This document shows positions 26,831 to 35,280 of a stretch of DNA of 64,000 bases, piece by piece. Each line of letters opens with the position of its first letter. Position 1 is the first letter of the stretch. Where the stretch lies: NCBI RefSeq assembly GCF_004339015.1, contig NZ_SMFQ01000004.1, positions 619,901 to 683,900 of the forward strand, written 5' to 3'. The translations under genes and the position numbers were made by a program. The notes beneath the pieces are model-generated. The model was not told where the DNA came from, did not search any database, and was given only the letters and a program-made list of their open reading frames with translations. This DNA is from Cocleimonas flava (GTDB lineage Bacteria; Pseudomonadota; Gammaproteobacteria; Thiotrichales; Thiotrichaceae).

Positions 26831-28102
26831 ATGACAAAAAGCGAAACGGGCGATTTAAAAACAGCAGACGGCATTTCATTAAAGTTAAGCCTCCAGCGCT
26901 CTTTACGAAGAAAGAAACGCAACGCCCTACTCCTAGTGGCTCCCTTATTCCTATTCATTCTAATTACCTTTATATTGCCGATCTTTTACATGTTAATGAA
27001 AAGTGTCGACAATTCTATTACTCAAGAAATTCTGCCCACTGCAGCACCTTTATTATTAAAGTGGGACCCTAAGTCGGGCGAGCTTCCCGATGAAGAAGTA
27101 TTTAAAGCATTCATCATCGATGGCAAGGTCGCAGCCAAAGAGAAAACCATCAATCGCTTAGGTAAGCGTTTGAATTATGAAAAATCAGGCACATCGAGTC
27201 TGTTTAGAAAAACAGGCCGTAAACTCAGAAAACTAGACCCTGAAAAACTCACAACCACGTATCAAGAAGCCCTCATAGGTATGGATAAAAAATGGGGAAA
27301 ACTGGAAACATGGCAACTCCTTCATAGAGAAAGCGGTCCTTATACCAAATCGTATTTCCTATCAGCTGTTGATATGAAACAGGACGTTGATGGTGTTACC
27401 TGGAAAGCGGAAGACAGCCAGATTTACTTAAATCTGTTTAAACGCACGCTGTGGCTGAGCTTTTTAATTACCTTTTTAACGGTGTTACTGGGTTACCCAA
27501 TTGCCTATTTATTAGCAACATTAAAAACCAGCACCAGTAACTTATTAATCATTCTGGTACTACTGCCCTTCTGGACATCACTACTGGTAAGAACCAGTTC
27601 GTGGATTGCCTTATTGCAGAAGGAAGGTGTTATCAACGACTTCCTCTTCGCCATCGGCTTGATTAGTAATGATGGCAGACTAGCGATGATCCACAACCAG
27701 ACAGGTACTGTGGTCGCCATGACACATATTTTATTGCCCTTCATGATTCTACCGTTGTTTAGTGTGATGAAGACTATTAATCCTAGCTATGTGCGCGCCG
27801 CGCGTTCTATGGGCGCAGATTCATTCACGGCATTTAGACGCGTGTATTTCCCCAATACCATAGCGGGTATCGGCGCAGGAGGCATCCTGGTTTTCATCCT
27901 TTCAATCGGTTATTACATTACCCCTGCTTTAGTCGGTGGAACACAAGGTACGTTGATCAGTAACTTTATTGCTTATCATATTTCAGGATCACTTAATTGG
28001 GGCTTAGCTGCCGCTTTAGGAACGCTATTACTCTTGCTAGTAGTCGCACTTTATATCCTCTATGACAAAATTGTCGGCATCGACAATATGAAACTGGGTT
28101 AA
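26831..28102 (+). CDS. PotB-like ABC permease with large insertion
   Basis: 423 residues, longer than PotB (~285). After the first membrane helix (~residues 35-58) comes a ~140-residue hydrophilic insertion (~60-200, rich in Lys/Glu), expected to lie in the periplasm. The usual five-helix core follows, with the ABC-permease EAA loop near VRAARSMGADSFTAFRRVYFPNTIAGI. Forms a heteromeric channel with the next gene, 16 bp downstream. The insertion may contact the binding protein. Confidence 0.9.
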   Translation: MTKSETGDLKTADGISLKLSLQRSLRRKKRNALLLVAPLFLFILITFILPIFYMLMKSVDNSITQEILPTAAPLLLKWDPKSGELPDEEVFKAFIIDGKVAAKEKTINRLGKRLNYEKSGTSSLFRKTGRKLRKLDPEKLTTTYQEALIGMDKKWGKLETWQLLHRESGPYTKSYFLSAVDMKQDVDGVTWKAEDSQIYLNLFKRTLWLSFLITFLTVLLGYPIAYLLATLKTSTSNLLIILVLLPFWTSLLVRTSSWIALLQKEGVINDFLFAIGLISNDGRLAMIHNQTGTVVAMTHILLPFMILPLFSVMKTINPSYVRAARSMGADSFTAFRRVYFPNTIAGIGAGGILVFILSIGYYITPALVGGTQGTLISNFIAYHISGSLNWGLAAALGTLLLLLVVALYILYDKIVGIDNMKLG

Positions 28103-28118
28103 GGAAAAGGAAATAGAT

Positions 28119-28970
28119 ATGGCACTTCCACTACACGCAACAACTGGCGAAAGAATCTGGCATTACACATTTTTAACAATATGTGTGCTCATCTTTGCTT
28201 TTCTTATTATTCCGATTTTGGTCATCATACCGTTATCGTTTAATGCACAGCCCTATTTTACGTTTACACCTGAAATGGTGGCGTTTGATCCGGCAGGTTA
28301 TTCAACGAAATGGTATGAAGCCTTCTTCAGTGATTCTAACTGGCGAGCCGCTGTTAAAAACTCATTAATCATCGCGTTGTTCTCGACTATTATCTCAACC
28401 TTCCTCGGCACCTTAGCCGCCTTAGGTTTAAGTCAAAAAGATTTTCCATTCAAGACAGCGATGATGGGTATCCTGATCTCGCCAATGATTGTGCCTCTTA
28501 TCATTTCTGCTGCAGGTATGTTCTTTTTCTACGCCAAAATTAACTTATTAGGCACACACATTGGTGTAATCCTCGCGCATGCTGCGTTAGCTACACCCTT
28601 TGTTGTGATAACCGTTACAGCGACGCTGACAGGCTTTGACCACAGTTTAACCCGTGCAGCAGCAAACCTTGGTTCATCACCTACCAATACCTTCTTCCGC
28701 ATCACTGTTCCTCTGATTACACCAGGTGTTATTTCAGGCGCATTGTTCGCCTTTATCACCTCTTTTGATGAAGTGGTAGTGGTGTTATTTGTAGGTAGTG
28801 TTAATCAACGTACCATACCTTGGGCGATGTTCTCTGGTATACGTGAAGAGATTAGCCCAACAATTTTGGCAGTTGCGACGCTATTGATTACGTTCTCAAT
28901 AATCTTATTGTTTATGGTTGAGTTACTACGCCGTAGAAATGAAAGATTAAGAGGCATTACACCTCACTAA
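28119..28970 (+). CDS. PotC-like ABC permease
   Basis: 283 residues, six membrane helices, EAA loop around TRAAANLGSSPTNTFFRITVPLITPGV. Second permease of the importer started at 24327. Preceded by AAGGAAAAGGA, a strong ribosome site, and followed by repeat copy f, which can act as the operon terminator. Confidence 0.92.
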   Translation: MALPLHATTGERIWHYTFLTICVLIFAFLIIPILVIIPLSFNAQPYFTFTPEMVAFDPAGYSTKWYEAFFSDSNWRAAVKNSLIIALFSTIISTFLGTLAALGLSQKDFPFKTAMMGILISPMIVPLIISAAGMFFFYAKINLLGTHIGVILAHAALATPFVVITVTATLTGFDHSLTRAAANLGSSPTNTFFRITVPLITPGVISGALFAFITSFDEVVVVLFVGSVNQRTIPWAMFSGIREEISPTILAVATLLITFSIILLFMVELLRRRNERLRGITPH

Positions 28971-29040
28971 CGAACGACGTAAACAATGAAGAATAAAGTT
29001 GTGACTCATTATCTGAGAACAAACAACGGCTAAAAACGAA

Positions 29041-29071
29041 AAGCCACCCCCCACCTTTTAGGCCTTTTTTT
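29041..29071 (+). repeat. C-rich terminator-like element, copy f
   Basis: AAGCCACCCCCCACCTTTTA then GGCCTTTTTTT. Lies 70 bp after the permease stop and 13 bp before the TTG start of the next gene, so it can terminate the importer operon. A second short GGC pairing partner (AAAAAGGC) directly follows and could form an alternative fold. Confidence 0.85.
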
Positions 29072-29084
29072 AAAAAGGCTTTCA

Positions 29085-29981
29085 TTGAGCAAAGGGTCGA
29101 TTATCAAATTCTTAATCAATTACTGGAATGGAAAGCTGAATATCAGCTTTTCATTCTGGGTTGTGTTTCTTTTTCTTTTGATATTATTGAGCCTGTTAGA
29201 ACCACTAATACTCCGCACTTTCTTTGATGACCCGCAGCAACGCATTAGTGCAACCTTTATATCGCTGGCTATTACCAGACTGATTATCTTTCCCTGGCAA
29301 CTGATCGGTTTGATACGTGTTGTCGACAGAGACTTTGTTAAAGCCTCAAGTACAATCAAAACGCGTTTTATTCAGGCAGCAATGGTCCTCTCGGTATTAT
29401 TCACGCTGTCTTACAGTCTTGAATTAATTCAGGATGCGTACTTGTATAAGAACAAAATCGAACGTTTGGCAGCCAAACAGGAGCAACCGTCCTACACCCT
29501 TTCTATAGACCCACAAAAACAACAATTAACCATAAAAGGCGATTTAGACATTGGTATCACAAAAGCCGTCACCTCATTGATTGAAAAGAATAAAACCATT
29601 ACCTCGGTGCTATTAGAAAGCAATGGTGGGCACATTTATGAAGGCCGAGGCTTATCTAAATTATTTTCCAGATATAACCTCGATACAGAAGTAGATAAGT
29701 ATTGCAGCAGCGCTTGTGCCAGTGCGTTCATTGGCGGTAACAAACGCCACCTTTCAAAAGGCGCAAAACTAGGCTTCCACCAGTACAAACTGGATTATTC
29801 ACACCACAAAAAGCTCGTCCCCTTTCACAAGCCGGAAGAGGAACAACGCCGGGATATTGAGTTGTTTAAATCCAGAGGAATCAATCAAAGCTTTCTGGAT
29901 AAAGTCTTTAGTAAAAAGCCAGATCAAATGTGGTTCCCAACTCACGAAGAGCTGCTCGCCGCATCGGTTATCACTCCATAA
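29085..29981 (+). CDS. Membrane-anchored ClpP/crotonase-like protein (COG3904 type)
   Basis: 298 residues. Three hydrophobic segments lie in the first ~125 residues (around 22-40, 52-78 and 95-115), then a soluble domain resembling ClpP-like periplasmic proteins. Candidate catalytic features: ESNGGHIYEGRGL, CSSACASAF (Ser) and LGFHQYKL (His). Could be a membrane-tethered serine protease, but activity is unproven. TTG start at 29085 with AAGG 7 bp upstream; no better start is visible, so the N-terminus is uncertain. No related gene beside it. Confidence 0.7.
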   Translation: MSKGSIIKFLINYWNGKLNISFSFWVVFLFLLILLSLLEPLILRTFFDDPQQRISATFISLAITRLIIFPWQLIGLIRVVDRDFVKASSTIKTRFIQAAMVLSVLFTLSYSLELIQDAYLYKNKIERLAAKQEQPSYTLSIDPQKQQLTIKGDLDIGITKAVTSLIEKNKTITSVLLESNGGHIYEGRGLSKLFSRYNLDTEVDKYCSSACASAFIGGNKRHLSKGAKLGFHQYKLDYSHHKKLVPFHKPEEEQRRDIELFKSRGINQSFLDKVFSKKPDQMWFPTHEELLAASVITP

Positions 29982-29983
29982 AG

Positions 29984-30021
29984 GTGAATATCTCACAAAC
30001 TCACCGTGAATATGTCACAAA
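29984..30021 (+). promoter_or_regulatory. Pair of 16-bp direct repeats, each a GTGA-N5-TCAC palindrome
   Basis: GTGAATATCTCACAAA at 29984-29999 and GTGAATATGTCACAAA at 30006-30021, one mismatch apart and 22 bp (two helical turns) from start to start. They lie just upstream of a TATACT box at 30041-30046. If transcription starts near 30053, the sites centre near -41 and -63, the spacing of activator sites of the CRP/FNR kind. The motif is not an exact CRP or FNR site. Confidence 0.6.
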
Positions 30022-30040
30022 GTGTTTTCGCTTCAAGTCC

Positions 30041-30046
30041 TATACT
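30041..30046 (+). promoter_or_regulatory. Candidate -10 box of the 42-aa gene
   Basis: TATACT, with no good -35 hexamer 17 bp upstream, as is usual for activator-dependent promoters. It lies 47 bp before the small gene's ATG. Confidence 0.45.
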
Positions 30047-30092
30047 GATCTCAACCTGAAAGGAACAGGTTAATTCATAAAAGGAGAAAGGA

Positions 30093-30221
30093 ATGTCATC
30101 ATTAATTAAACACCTAATCAGTAAGTTTAACCGCTTAAACGCACGCAATAGTTTTTCTGGATTAGAAGTCCACAAAAACCCATTTGGCACTGATCAGGAT
30201 CTAACAATAAGAACAAAATGA
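30093..30221 (+). CDS. Small unannotated protein, 42 aa
   Basis: ATG at 30093 is preceded by AAGGAGAAAGGA, one of the best ribosome sites in the window, and the frame ends at 30221. The N-terminal half is amphipathic and basic (MSSLIKHLISKFNRLNARNS); the rest is polar (GLEVHKNPFGTDQDLTIR). A perfect 12-bp terminator follows 16 bp later, and a promoter with paired operator sites precedes. Family not recognised; DUF1127-like small proteins have a comparable N-terminus, but similarity is weak. Function unknown. Confidence 0.7.
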   Translation: MSSLIKHLISKFNRLNARNSFSGLEVHKNPFGTDQDLTIRTK

Positions 30222-30237
30222 TCGACATTTAGCAGAC

Positions 30238-30271
30238 AACCAGACTAGTGCCTTACTAGTCTGGTTATTTT
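30238..30271 (+). terminator. Terminator of the 42-aa gene
   Basis: AACCAGACTAGT, loop GCCTT, ACTAGTCTGGTT: a perfect stem of 12 bp (30238-30249 with 30255-30266) followed by ATTTT. Confidence 0.85.
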
Positions 30272-30279
30272 AAAATGTA

Positions 30280-30311
30280 TACCCACCCCCCTACTTTGGG
30301 GGCTTTTTTTT
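30280..30311 (+). repeat. C-rich terminator-like element, copy g
   Basis: TACCCACCCCCCTACTTT then GGGGGCTTTTTTTT; CCCCC/GGGGG can pair. Lies right behind the terminator of the 42-aa gene and ahead of the convergent gene ending at 30366, giving a redundant double terminator. Confidence 0.85.
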
Positions 30312-30365
30312 ACTTATCTTTTTTACCTATCTTTATTTTGCTTGTCTTTATATGTAATAAGTAAA

Positions 30366-30947
30366 CTAGTTATATGTAGGTACGGGAAAATCTGCTTTTT
30401 CTCTATCTAGGCTATTGTTCGACGGAACAGTCACCAGTTTCACTTCATTTTGTCTTTGTGTTGGCTCTGGTAATAACTTCAGGAATAAACCTAAAGCAGC
30501 AAGCAATATCGCAGTACTAATGATAATGGCTACGGGATAATATAGATTTCCTGCCATATCAAGCTGACTATACTTAATCACCATAATCAAACCCTCAAGA
30601 GATAAAGCCACACACACCGTGCCGATAAAACGTGGCAGTGTTCTTCTAAGGCTGGTGATTACATTATGCTCACCTTTATCTAGTCGGTACTCCTGATTGA
30701 TAACTAAAGCTAGCTCAAACACCGCTAAAGCAATAATGCCAGTATTAATACTCTTTAAAATGACTGGCATGAACTCTTCACCAGCAATGATACTTTCACC
30801 CACCATCACCAACATTGAGATGGCGATCAGCCCTGATAAAACAAAAAACAAGAAAGAAAATGCCCCTGCAAATAAAGACCTGATCGAAAAACCACCACGG
30901 CTTTTTTCTGCTAATTGTTTCTGTTTATTTTCACTATTATTATTCAT
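30366..30947 (-). CDS. Hypothetical inner-membrane protein, 193 aa
   Basis: Not recognised as a named family. Four hydrophobic helices (~residues 24-48, 66-88, 110-128, 138-160) with a cytoplasmic-looking polar N-terminus (MNNNSENKQKQ) and a polar C-terminus. No catalytic motif. Divergent from the DMGDH-like gene, but no functional link can be shown. Start ATG at 30947 follows a GAGG-like sequence on the minus strand. Confidence 0.75.
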   Translation of the reverse strand: MNNNSENKQKQLAEKSRGGFSIRSLFAGAFSFLFFVLSGLIAISMLVMVGESIIAGEEFMPVILKSINTGIIALAVFELALVINQEYRLDKGEHNVITSLRRTLPRFIGTVCVALSLEGLIMVIKYSQLDMAGNLYYPVAIIISTAILLAALGLFLKLLPEPTQRQNEVKLVTVPSNNSLDREKADFPVPTYN

Positions 30948-31320
30948 GTAAACCTCGCAAACCCATTTTAATCATTTGCAGTATCAGTTTAATAAACGCG
31001 TTGCGTCGATACTGCAAATATTGAAACTACTCAGACTGTGATTAAAGATACTGGTTCATTCAACAGAAATATGAATTTTAAAGCTTTGTATAATTTATTA
31101 AGCCACCCCCCTACTTACAGGCGTTTTTTAGGCAGCTTTCTTTTACTAATGGTTTATCTGAATAAGCGAGTCCGACGCATATCAAACATAAAATATCGTT
31201 TTTAAATAAGGTCAGTAATTTGTTTCAGGCAAAATCAATCACGTTAGGATATTGTAAGAGCAAGTATCTTAATGAAATTGAAACCTACCATACTACCGAT
31301 TGATCTAGAGAGTGAAACAC
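30948..31320. other. Divergent intergenic region carrying repeat copy h
   Basis: Upstream DNA of the membrane-protein gene (minus) and the DMGDH-like gene (plus). Contains repeat copy h at 31100-31129, about 190 bp before the DMGDH-like start. No riboswitch or other hairpin recognised. Confidence 0.6.
31100..31129 (+). repeat. C-rich terminator-like element, copy h
   Basis: AAGCCACCCCCCTACTTA then CAGGCGTTTTTT. The stem is only GCC/GGC with flanking A/T, weaker than most copies, but the core is intact. Lies between divergent genes, so it is not at the 3' end of a gene. Confidence 0.85.
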
Positions 31321-33888
31321 ATGGCAAAATTTCCAGAAAAAGCAAAAGTCGTCATTATCGGCCTCGGCGGCATTACTGGCTCATCAGTAGCGCATCACCT
31401 AATCGAACGCGGCTGGGATGATATTGTCGGCATCGATAAGTCAGCCATTCCAACAGATATTGGATCAACCGCACACGCATCTGATTTTTGCTTTAACACC
31501 ATGCACGATCAAATGACCATGCACACCACGAAATACAGTATCGACTTCTTCGAGAAAATGGGTCGCTACGAGCGCATTGGCGGTATCGAAGTAGCACGTG
31601 TTGGTGATGATGAACGCATGGTCGAACTCAAGCGCCGTGTAACGTCTGGCAAGGCTTTCGGTAATCGCGTTGAAATGATTACACCCGCAGAAGCCAAAGA
31701 GAAATTTCCGCACCTTGAAGAAGACGTTATCCAGGGCGCGCTTTGGGATCCTGATGCAGGACTCGTTGTGCCACGCTCACAAACCGTTGCCGGTGAATTA
31801 GTGGAGATGGGCGTCGCATCCGGAAAGTTACAATCCTTCGCCAATACCTCCTGTACCGGTCTAAAAATTGAAGATGGTCATATCAAAGGGGTAGAAACTA
31901 ATCGCGGCTATATCGAAGCAGATTATGTGGTGTGTTGTGCCGGCCTTTGGGGGCGTTTAATCGCAGAAATGGCCGGTGAAGATTTACCGATTATGCCTGT
32001 CGATCACCCACTAACCTTCTTTGGCGGTTTTGACGAATTTGCCAATACAGGCAAAGAAATCGGTTATCCATTACTAAGAGATCAGGGGAACTCCGCGTAC
32101 TTACGCGATACCGGCGACCCTAAATCTGCCGAAGGTGGTCAAATAGAATGGGGTTATTACGAAGAGAAAGTGCCGCGTATGTGTCATCCTCGCGATATTT
32201 TAGAAAAAGAAGATTGTCGCTTATCTCCGTCAATGCGCGATCTGGAATTAGAACAAGTCATAGAGCCCATGGAACGCGCCATGGAGCTTACCCCTATTCT
32301 TGGCGATCTGGGTTACGACGAGAAATACTCGTTTAACGGTTTACTACAAGTTACCGCTGATGGTGGCCCTTCTATTGGCGAATCAGCCAATGTTCGTGGG
32401 CTATGGTACGTAGAATCTGTGTGGGTCAAAGATGGTCCCGGCACTGGCAAAATAGTTGCTGACTGGATGACTGATGGGGTTACCGAGTTTGATCATTCCA
32501 GTATCGATGTTGCCCGTTATTACCCGTTCCAACAGACCGAACAATACATTGCTGATCGATGTTACGAGACGGCATTCAAAATCTATAATCCACCAGTTCA
32601 CAATCGCGAACCTTATACTGCAGCTCGTAATCATCACAAAAGCCCTTTCTGGGAACGCGAAAAAGAACTTGGCGGTTACTTCATGGAAGCCGTGGGCTGG
32701 GAACGCGCGCACGGTTACGCCTCTAACGAACATCTACTCGAAAAATGGGGCGATAAAGTCCCTGTGCGCGAAGTGGAATGGGAGAACCGTCATTTCTGGC
32801 GCGTATCCAATGCAGAACATCTGGAAATGTCAGAAAACGTGGGAATGATTAACCTTTGTCATTTTGCGGTTTACGATGTGACGGGTGACCAAGCCGCAGA
32901 CTTTATGGAATTCCTCTGCGTAGCAAAGGTTGCGGGTGATACACCAACAGGCAAAGGCATTTACACACACTTTCTGGATCATACGGGTGGTGTTCGCGCT
33001 GACTTAACCGTTTTGCGCCTTGCTGAAAACCATTACCGTGTTATCGATGGTGGTTACAACGGTAACCGTGACTTTGTCTGGATGAAGCGTCTGTCTGAAG
33101 ATCACGGCTACACACAACTATCTATTGTTGATCATTCACCTGATTTTGGCTGTATCGGACTTTGGGGGCCTAATGCACGTACAACTTTAGAGAAGTTAGT
33201 CGCCAACCCGGAAGAACTCAGCAATGAAAACTTTCCATTCGTAGCGGTTAAAGATATCGAGATTGCGGGTAAAACAGTATCCGCTTTCCGCATCTCCTAC
33301 GTTGGTGAGCAAGGCTGGGAATTACATTTCAAATACGAAGATGGACTCGCAGTATGGGATGCGCTTTACGCAGAAGGCGTGCTACCGGTGGGTATAGAAA
33401 CATATGCCAGCAGTCGTCGCGTAGAAAAAAGTTTGCGTATTCAAAATACCGACATCCTCACCGAATACAATCTGCTAGAAGTCGATCTCGCGCGTAAACT
33501 GGTAAAAGCAGCAGATTTCTACGGTAAAGAAGCTTACCTGAAAATTCGCGACAGAGAACACCAACCGGCAACATTATGTACTTTGAGTATGGAAGATAAT
33601 ACCGATGCCAATGGTGTAAAACGTTATCCACTAGGGAATTGTCCAATCATCGACCCAGAAACCGGTGACGTTCTGATCGATTCTGTGGGTAGACGTTCTT
33701 ACACCACCAGTATCGAATACGGCCCAAGCATTGGTAAAAATATCGCACTGGCGTTCATTCCACATGAATACTGTCAGGAAGGTCGAATTTTAGATATGGA
33801 CTACTTCGATGAAATCTACAAAGTAAAAATCGAATCGGTTGGATACGGCGCGATGTACGACCCAGAGGGAATTAAAACGCACTCTTGA
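31321..33888 (+). CDS. Dimethylglycine/sarcosine dehydrogenase-like FAD-GcvT protein
   Basis: 855 residues from ATG 31321 (a GTG at 31312 is the alternative). The N-terminal half is a DAO-type FAD oxidoreductase, with a dinucleotide loop GLGGITG at ~14-20 and GSTAHASDF, whose His corresponds to the flavin-linking His of dimethylglycine dehydrogenases. The second half is GcvT-like, with folate-domain features (LDHTGGVRADLTV, SYVGEQGWELHF). Such enzymes oxidatively remove N-methyl groups and pass the one-carbon unit to tetrahydrofolate. Exact substrate (dimethylglycine, sarcosine or another N-methyl amine) not determinable. Fits the methyl-amine theme of the window. Confidence 0.88.
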   Translation: MAKFPEKAKVVIIGLGGITGSSVAHHLIERGWDDIVGIDKSAIPTDIGSTAHASDFCFNTMHDQMTMHTTKYSIDFFEKMGRYERIGGIEVARVGDDERMVELKRRVTSGKAFGNRVEMITPAEAKEKFPHLEEDVIQGALWDPDAGLVVPRSQTVAGELVEMGVASGKLQSFANTSCTGLKIEDGHIKGVETNRGYIEADYVVCCAGLWGRLIAEMAGEDLPIMPVDHPLTFFGGFDEFANTGKEIGYPLLRDQGNSAYLRDTGDPKSAEGGQIEWGYYEEKVPRMCHPRDILEKEDCRLSPSMRDLELEQVIEPMERAMELTPILGDLGYDEKYSFNGLLQVTADGGPSIGESANVRGLWYVESVWVKDGPGTGKIVADWMTDGVTEFDHSSIDVARYYPFQQTEQYIADRCYETAFKIYNPPVHNREPYTAARNHHKSPFWEREKELGGYFMEAVGWERAHGYASNEHLLEKWGDKVPVREVEWENRHFWRVSNAEHLEMSENVGMINLCHFAVYDVTGDQAADFMEFLCVAKVAGDTPTGKGIYTHFLDHTGGVRADLTVLRLAENHYRVIDGGYNGNRDFVWMKRLSEDHGYTQLSIVDHSPDFGCIGLWGPNARTTLEKLVANPEELSNENFPFVAVKDIEIAGKTVSAFRISYVGEQGWELHFKYEDGLAVWDALYAEGVLPVGIETYASSRRVEKSLRIQNTDILTEYNLLEVDLARKLVKAADFYGKEAYLKIRDREHQPATLCTLSMEDNTDANGVKRYPLGNCPIIDPETGDVLIDSVGRRSYTTSIEYGPSIGKNIALAFIPHEYCQEGRILDMDYFDEIYKVKIESVGYGAMYDPEGIKTHS

Positions 33889-33912
33889 TTCAAGCAATAT
33901 TATCTGGAAAAA

Positions 33913-33941
33913 ACAGACGCCTATGTAATATGGGCGTCTGT
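33913..33941 (+). terminator. Hairpin after the DMGDH-like gene
   Basis: ACAGACGCC (33913-33921) pairs with GGCGTCTGT (33933-33941), 9 bp with an 11-nt loop, followed by a weak TATT. Located 24 bp after the stop. Confidence 0.6.
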
Positions 33942-33999
33942 TATTCACTGATACGTCTTTATCCTAAAGTCTTTTTATTCGTTAAGGACTTTCTATTAT

Positions 34000-34572
34000 C
34001 TAAAGACTTCCTATCGCATTAAACACATCCGCAAACGATGCGGTTTTGGTCTCAATATCCAACGGAATATGCAGGCGACGCGCGATGTCAGACGTTGAAA
34101 TAATTCCTCTGATTTGATGCTTATTCGGCTCGACTACCAAAAAGTGCTGCACCCCATCTTTCTTCAACGTTTCTACAACATCTCCAATGGTAGATGCCAT
34201 CAACTCCTTATACTCCAGAGCCATGATATCTTCTCTTGGTGTCATCAAATCCCTGACCAGAACATCTTCACGATCACGTCCTTTCGTGTGCTCTTTTAAC
34301 AAATTTTGATCGCTGAGCTGATCTAAACTGATTGTACCTAGCAGCTCCCCTTCTCTATCTACCGCGATCTGTAAACGTACATGCGTCTTTTGCATGAGAT
34401 ATTTGGCTTGAACCGCTGAAATATCAGATTCAATCATTAACGGCATGTGTTTTTTAAAGTCTGTAAACACAGAAACTGCCGGTGAACTCAGGGTTATTTC
34501 ATCAAAATCTTCTGGACGAACCAAATGTTCAACACGGTTTAATGGGTGTAAATTCATCTTCTTCATAATCAA
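34000..34572 (-). CDS. CBS-domain protein
   Basis: 190 residues with a pair of CBS domains (~residues 45-105 and 110-175; RDLMTPREDIMALEY, GVQHFLVVEPNKHQIRGIISTSDIARRL). CBS pairs bind adenine nucleotides and regulate partners. No catalytic domain is attached, so it is a stand-alone CBS module of unknown target. ATG 34572 or the in-frame ATG at 34566 are equally possible starts. Confidence 0.85.
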   Translation of the reverse strand: MIMKKMNLHPLNRVEHLVRPEDFDEITLSSPAVSVFTDFKKHMPLMIESDISAVQAKYLMQKTHVRLQIAVDREGELLGTISLDQLSDQNLLKEHTKGRDREDVLVRDLMTPREDIMALEYKELMASTIGDVVETLKKDGVQHFLVVEPNKHQIRGIISTSDIARRLHIPLDIETKTASFADVFNAIGSL

Positions 34573-34674
34573 ATACCTATTCTATTTTTTACAAAACACA
34601 CGCCCACGAATTCCTATGGAGAATAAATAAAAGGCATATGCATTAGTTGTTTAAACTGATTTGGGCTAGATCAA

Positions 34675-34959
34675 TCAGAAAATAGGAGGACCGCGAATAT
34701 AAAGGGTCTTTTTGACTTTGAGAATGGCTTTTTGCAAGACAGCAAATAAGCCGATGCTAAATACATTTACTACTAAATGGGAATTTGTTTGAGGCGCAGG
34801 TGCAAGATCTGGACTATCGTCAAAATCAACGACATCAGGAATATAGTGTTTATGGACGCTCGCATGCTCATCATTCGATACAAAGGTATCCGTTGAGACG
34901 CTGACGATAAAGAACAGCGACACCAAACACAGAATAAATGACAATTTAATAAAACGCAT
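34675..34959 (-). CDS. Small exported hypothetical protein, 94 aa
   Basis: Not recognised. The N-terminus MRFIKLSFILCLVSLFFIVSVSTDTF is a signal peptide or anchor; the middle is acidic and His-containing (NDEHASVHKHYIPDVVDFDDSPD), with a second hydrophobic stretch (~60-75) and a basic end. Could be a two-helix membrane protein. No functional context; it is divergent from the peroxiredoxin gene. Confidence 0.55.
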   Translation of the reverse strand: MRFIKLSFILCLVSLFFIVSVSTDTFVSNDEHASVHKHYIPDVVDFDDSPDLAPAPQTNSHLVVNVFSIGLFAVLQKAILKVKKTLYIRGPPIF

Positions 34960-35280
34960 TTTTATAATTTTTTCTACCTAATGCTACCTATTGCTACTTA
35001 AGTAAATAATAAGTGTAGTTTTTGCGTGTTTCTTTGCGCACGATACTACTAACATTTTTTAAGTCAATATTAGAATGGGTGAGCTTTTTTAACTAATTCT
35101 TAACCCTTTCTTCCTGATTTCAATTTTCATCACATACAAAAAATAAAAACCAAACAAAAACCAGTTATCTTAAAATGTGATATATAAATCTGTTTATATC
35201 ACTTTTACAGAAATTAATTTTCATGAATAATCCGTTCCACATTAACAACAACACTCAAACCAAATAAAAAAGGATTAAAC
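34960..35280. other. Divergent intergenic region before the peroxiredoxin gene
   Basis: AT-rich. Contains an inverted repeat at 35177-35202 (8-bp arms GTGATATA/TATATCAC, 10-bp spacer) about 80 bp before the peroxiredoxin ATG, a possible operator. No C-rich element is present. Confidence 0.45.
35177..35202. promoter_or_regulatory. Inverted repeat upstream of the peroxiredoxin gene
   Basis: GTGATATA-N10-TATATCAC. Located between divergent genes; regulator unknown and the site may be chance in AT-rich DNA. Confidence 0.35.
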
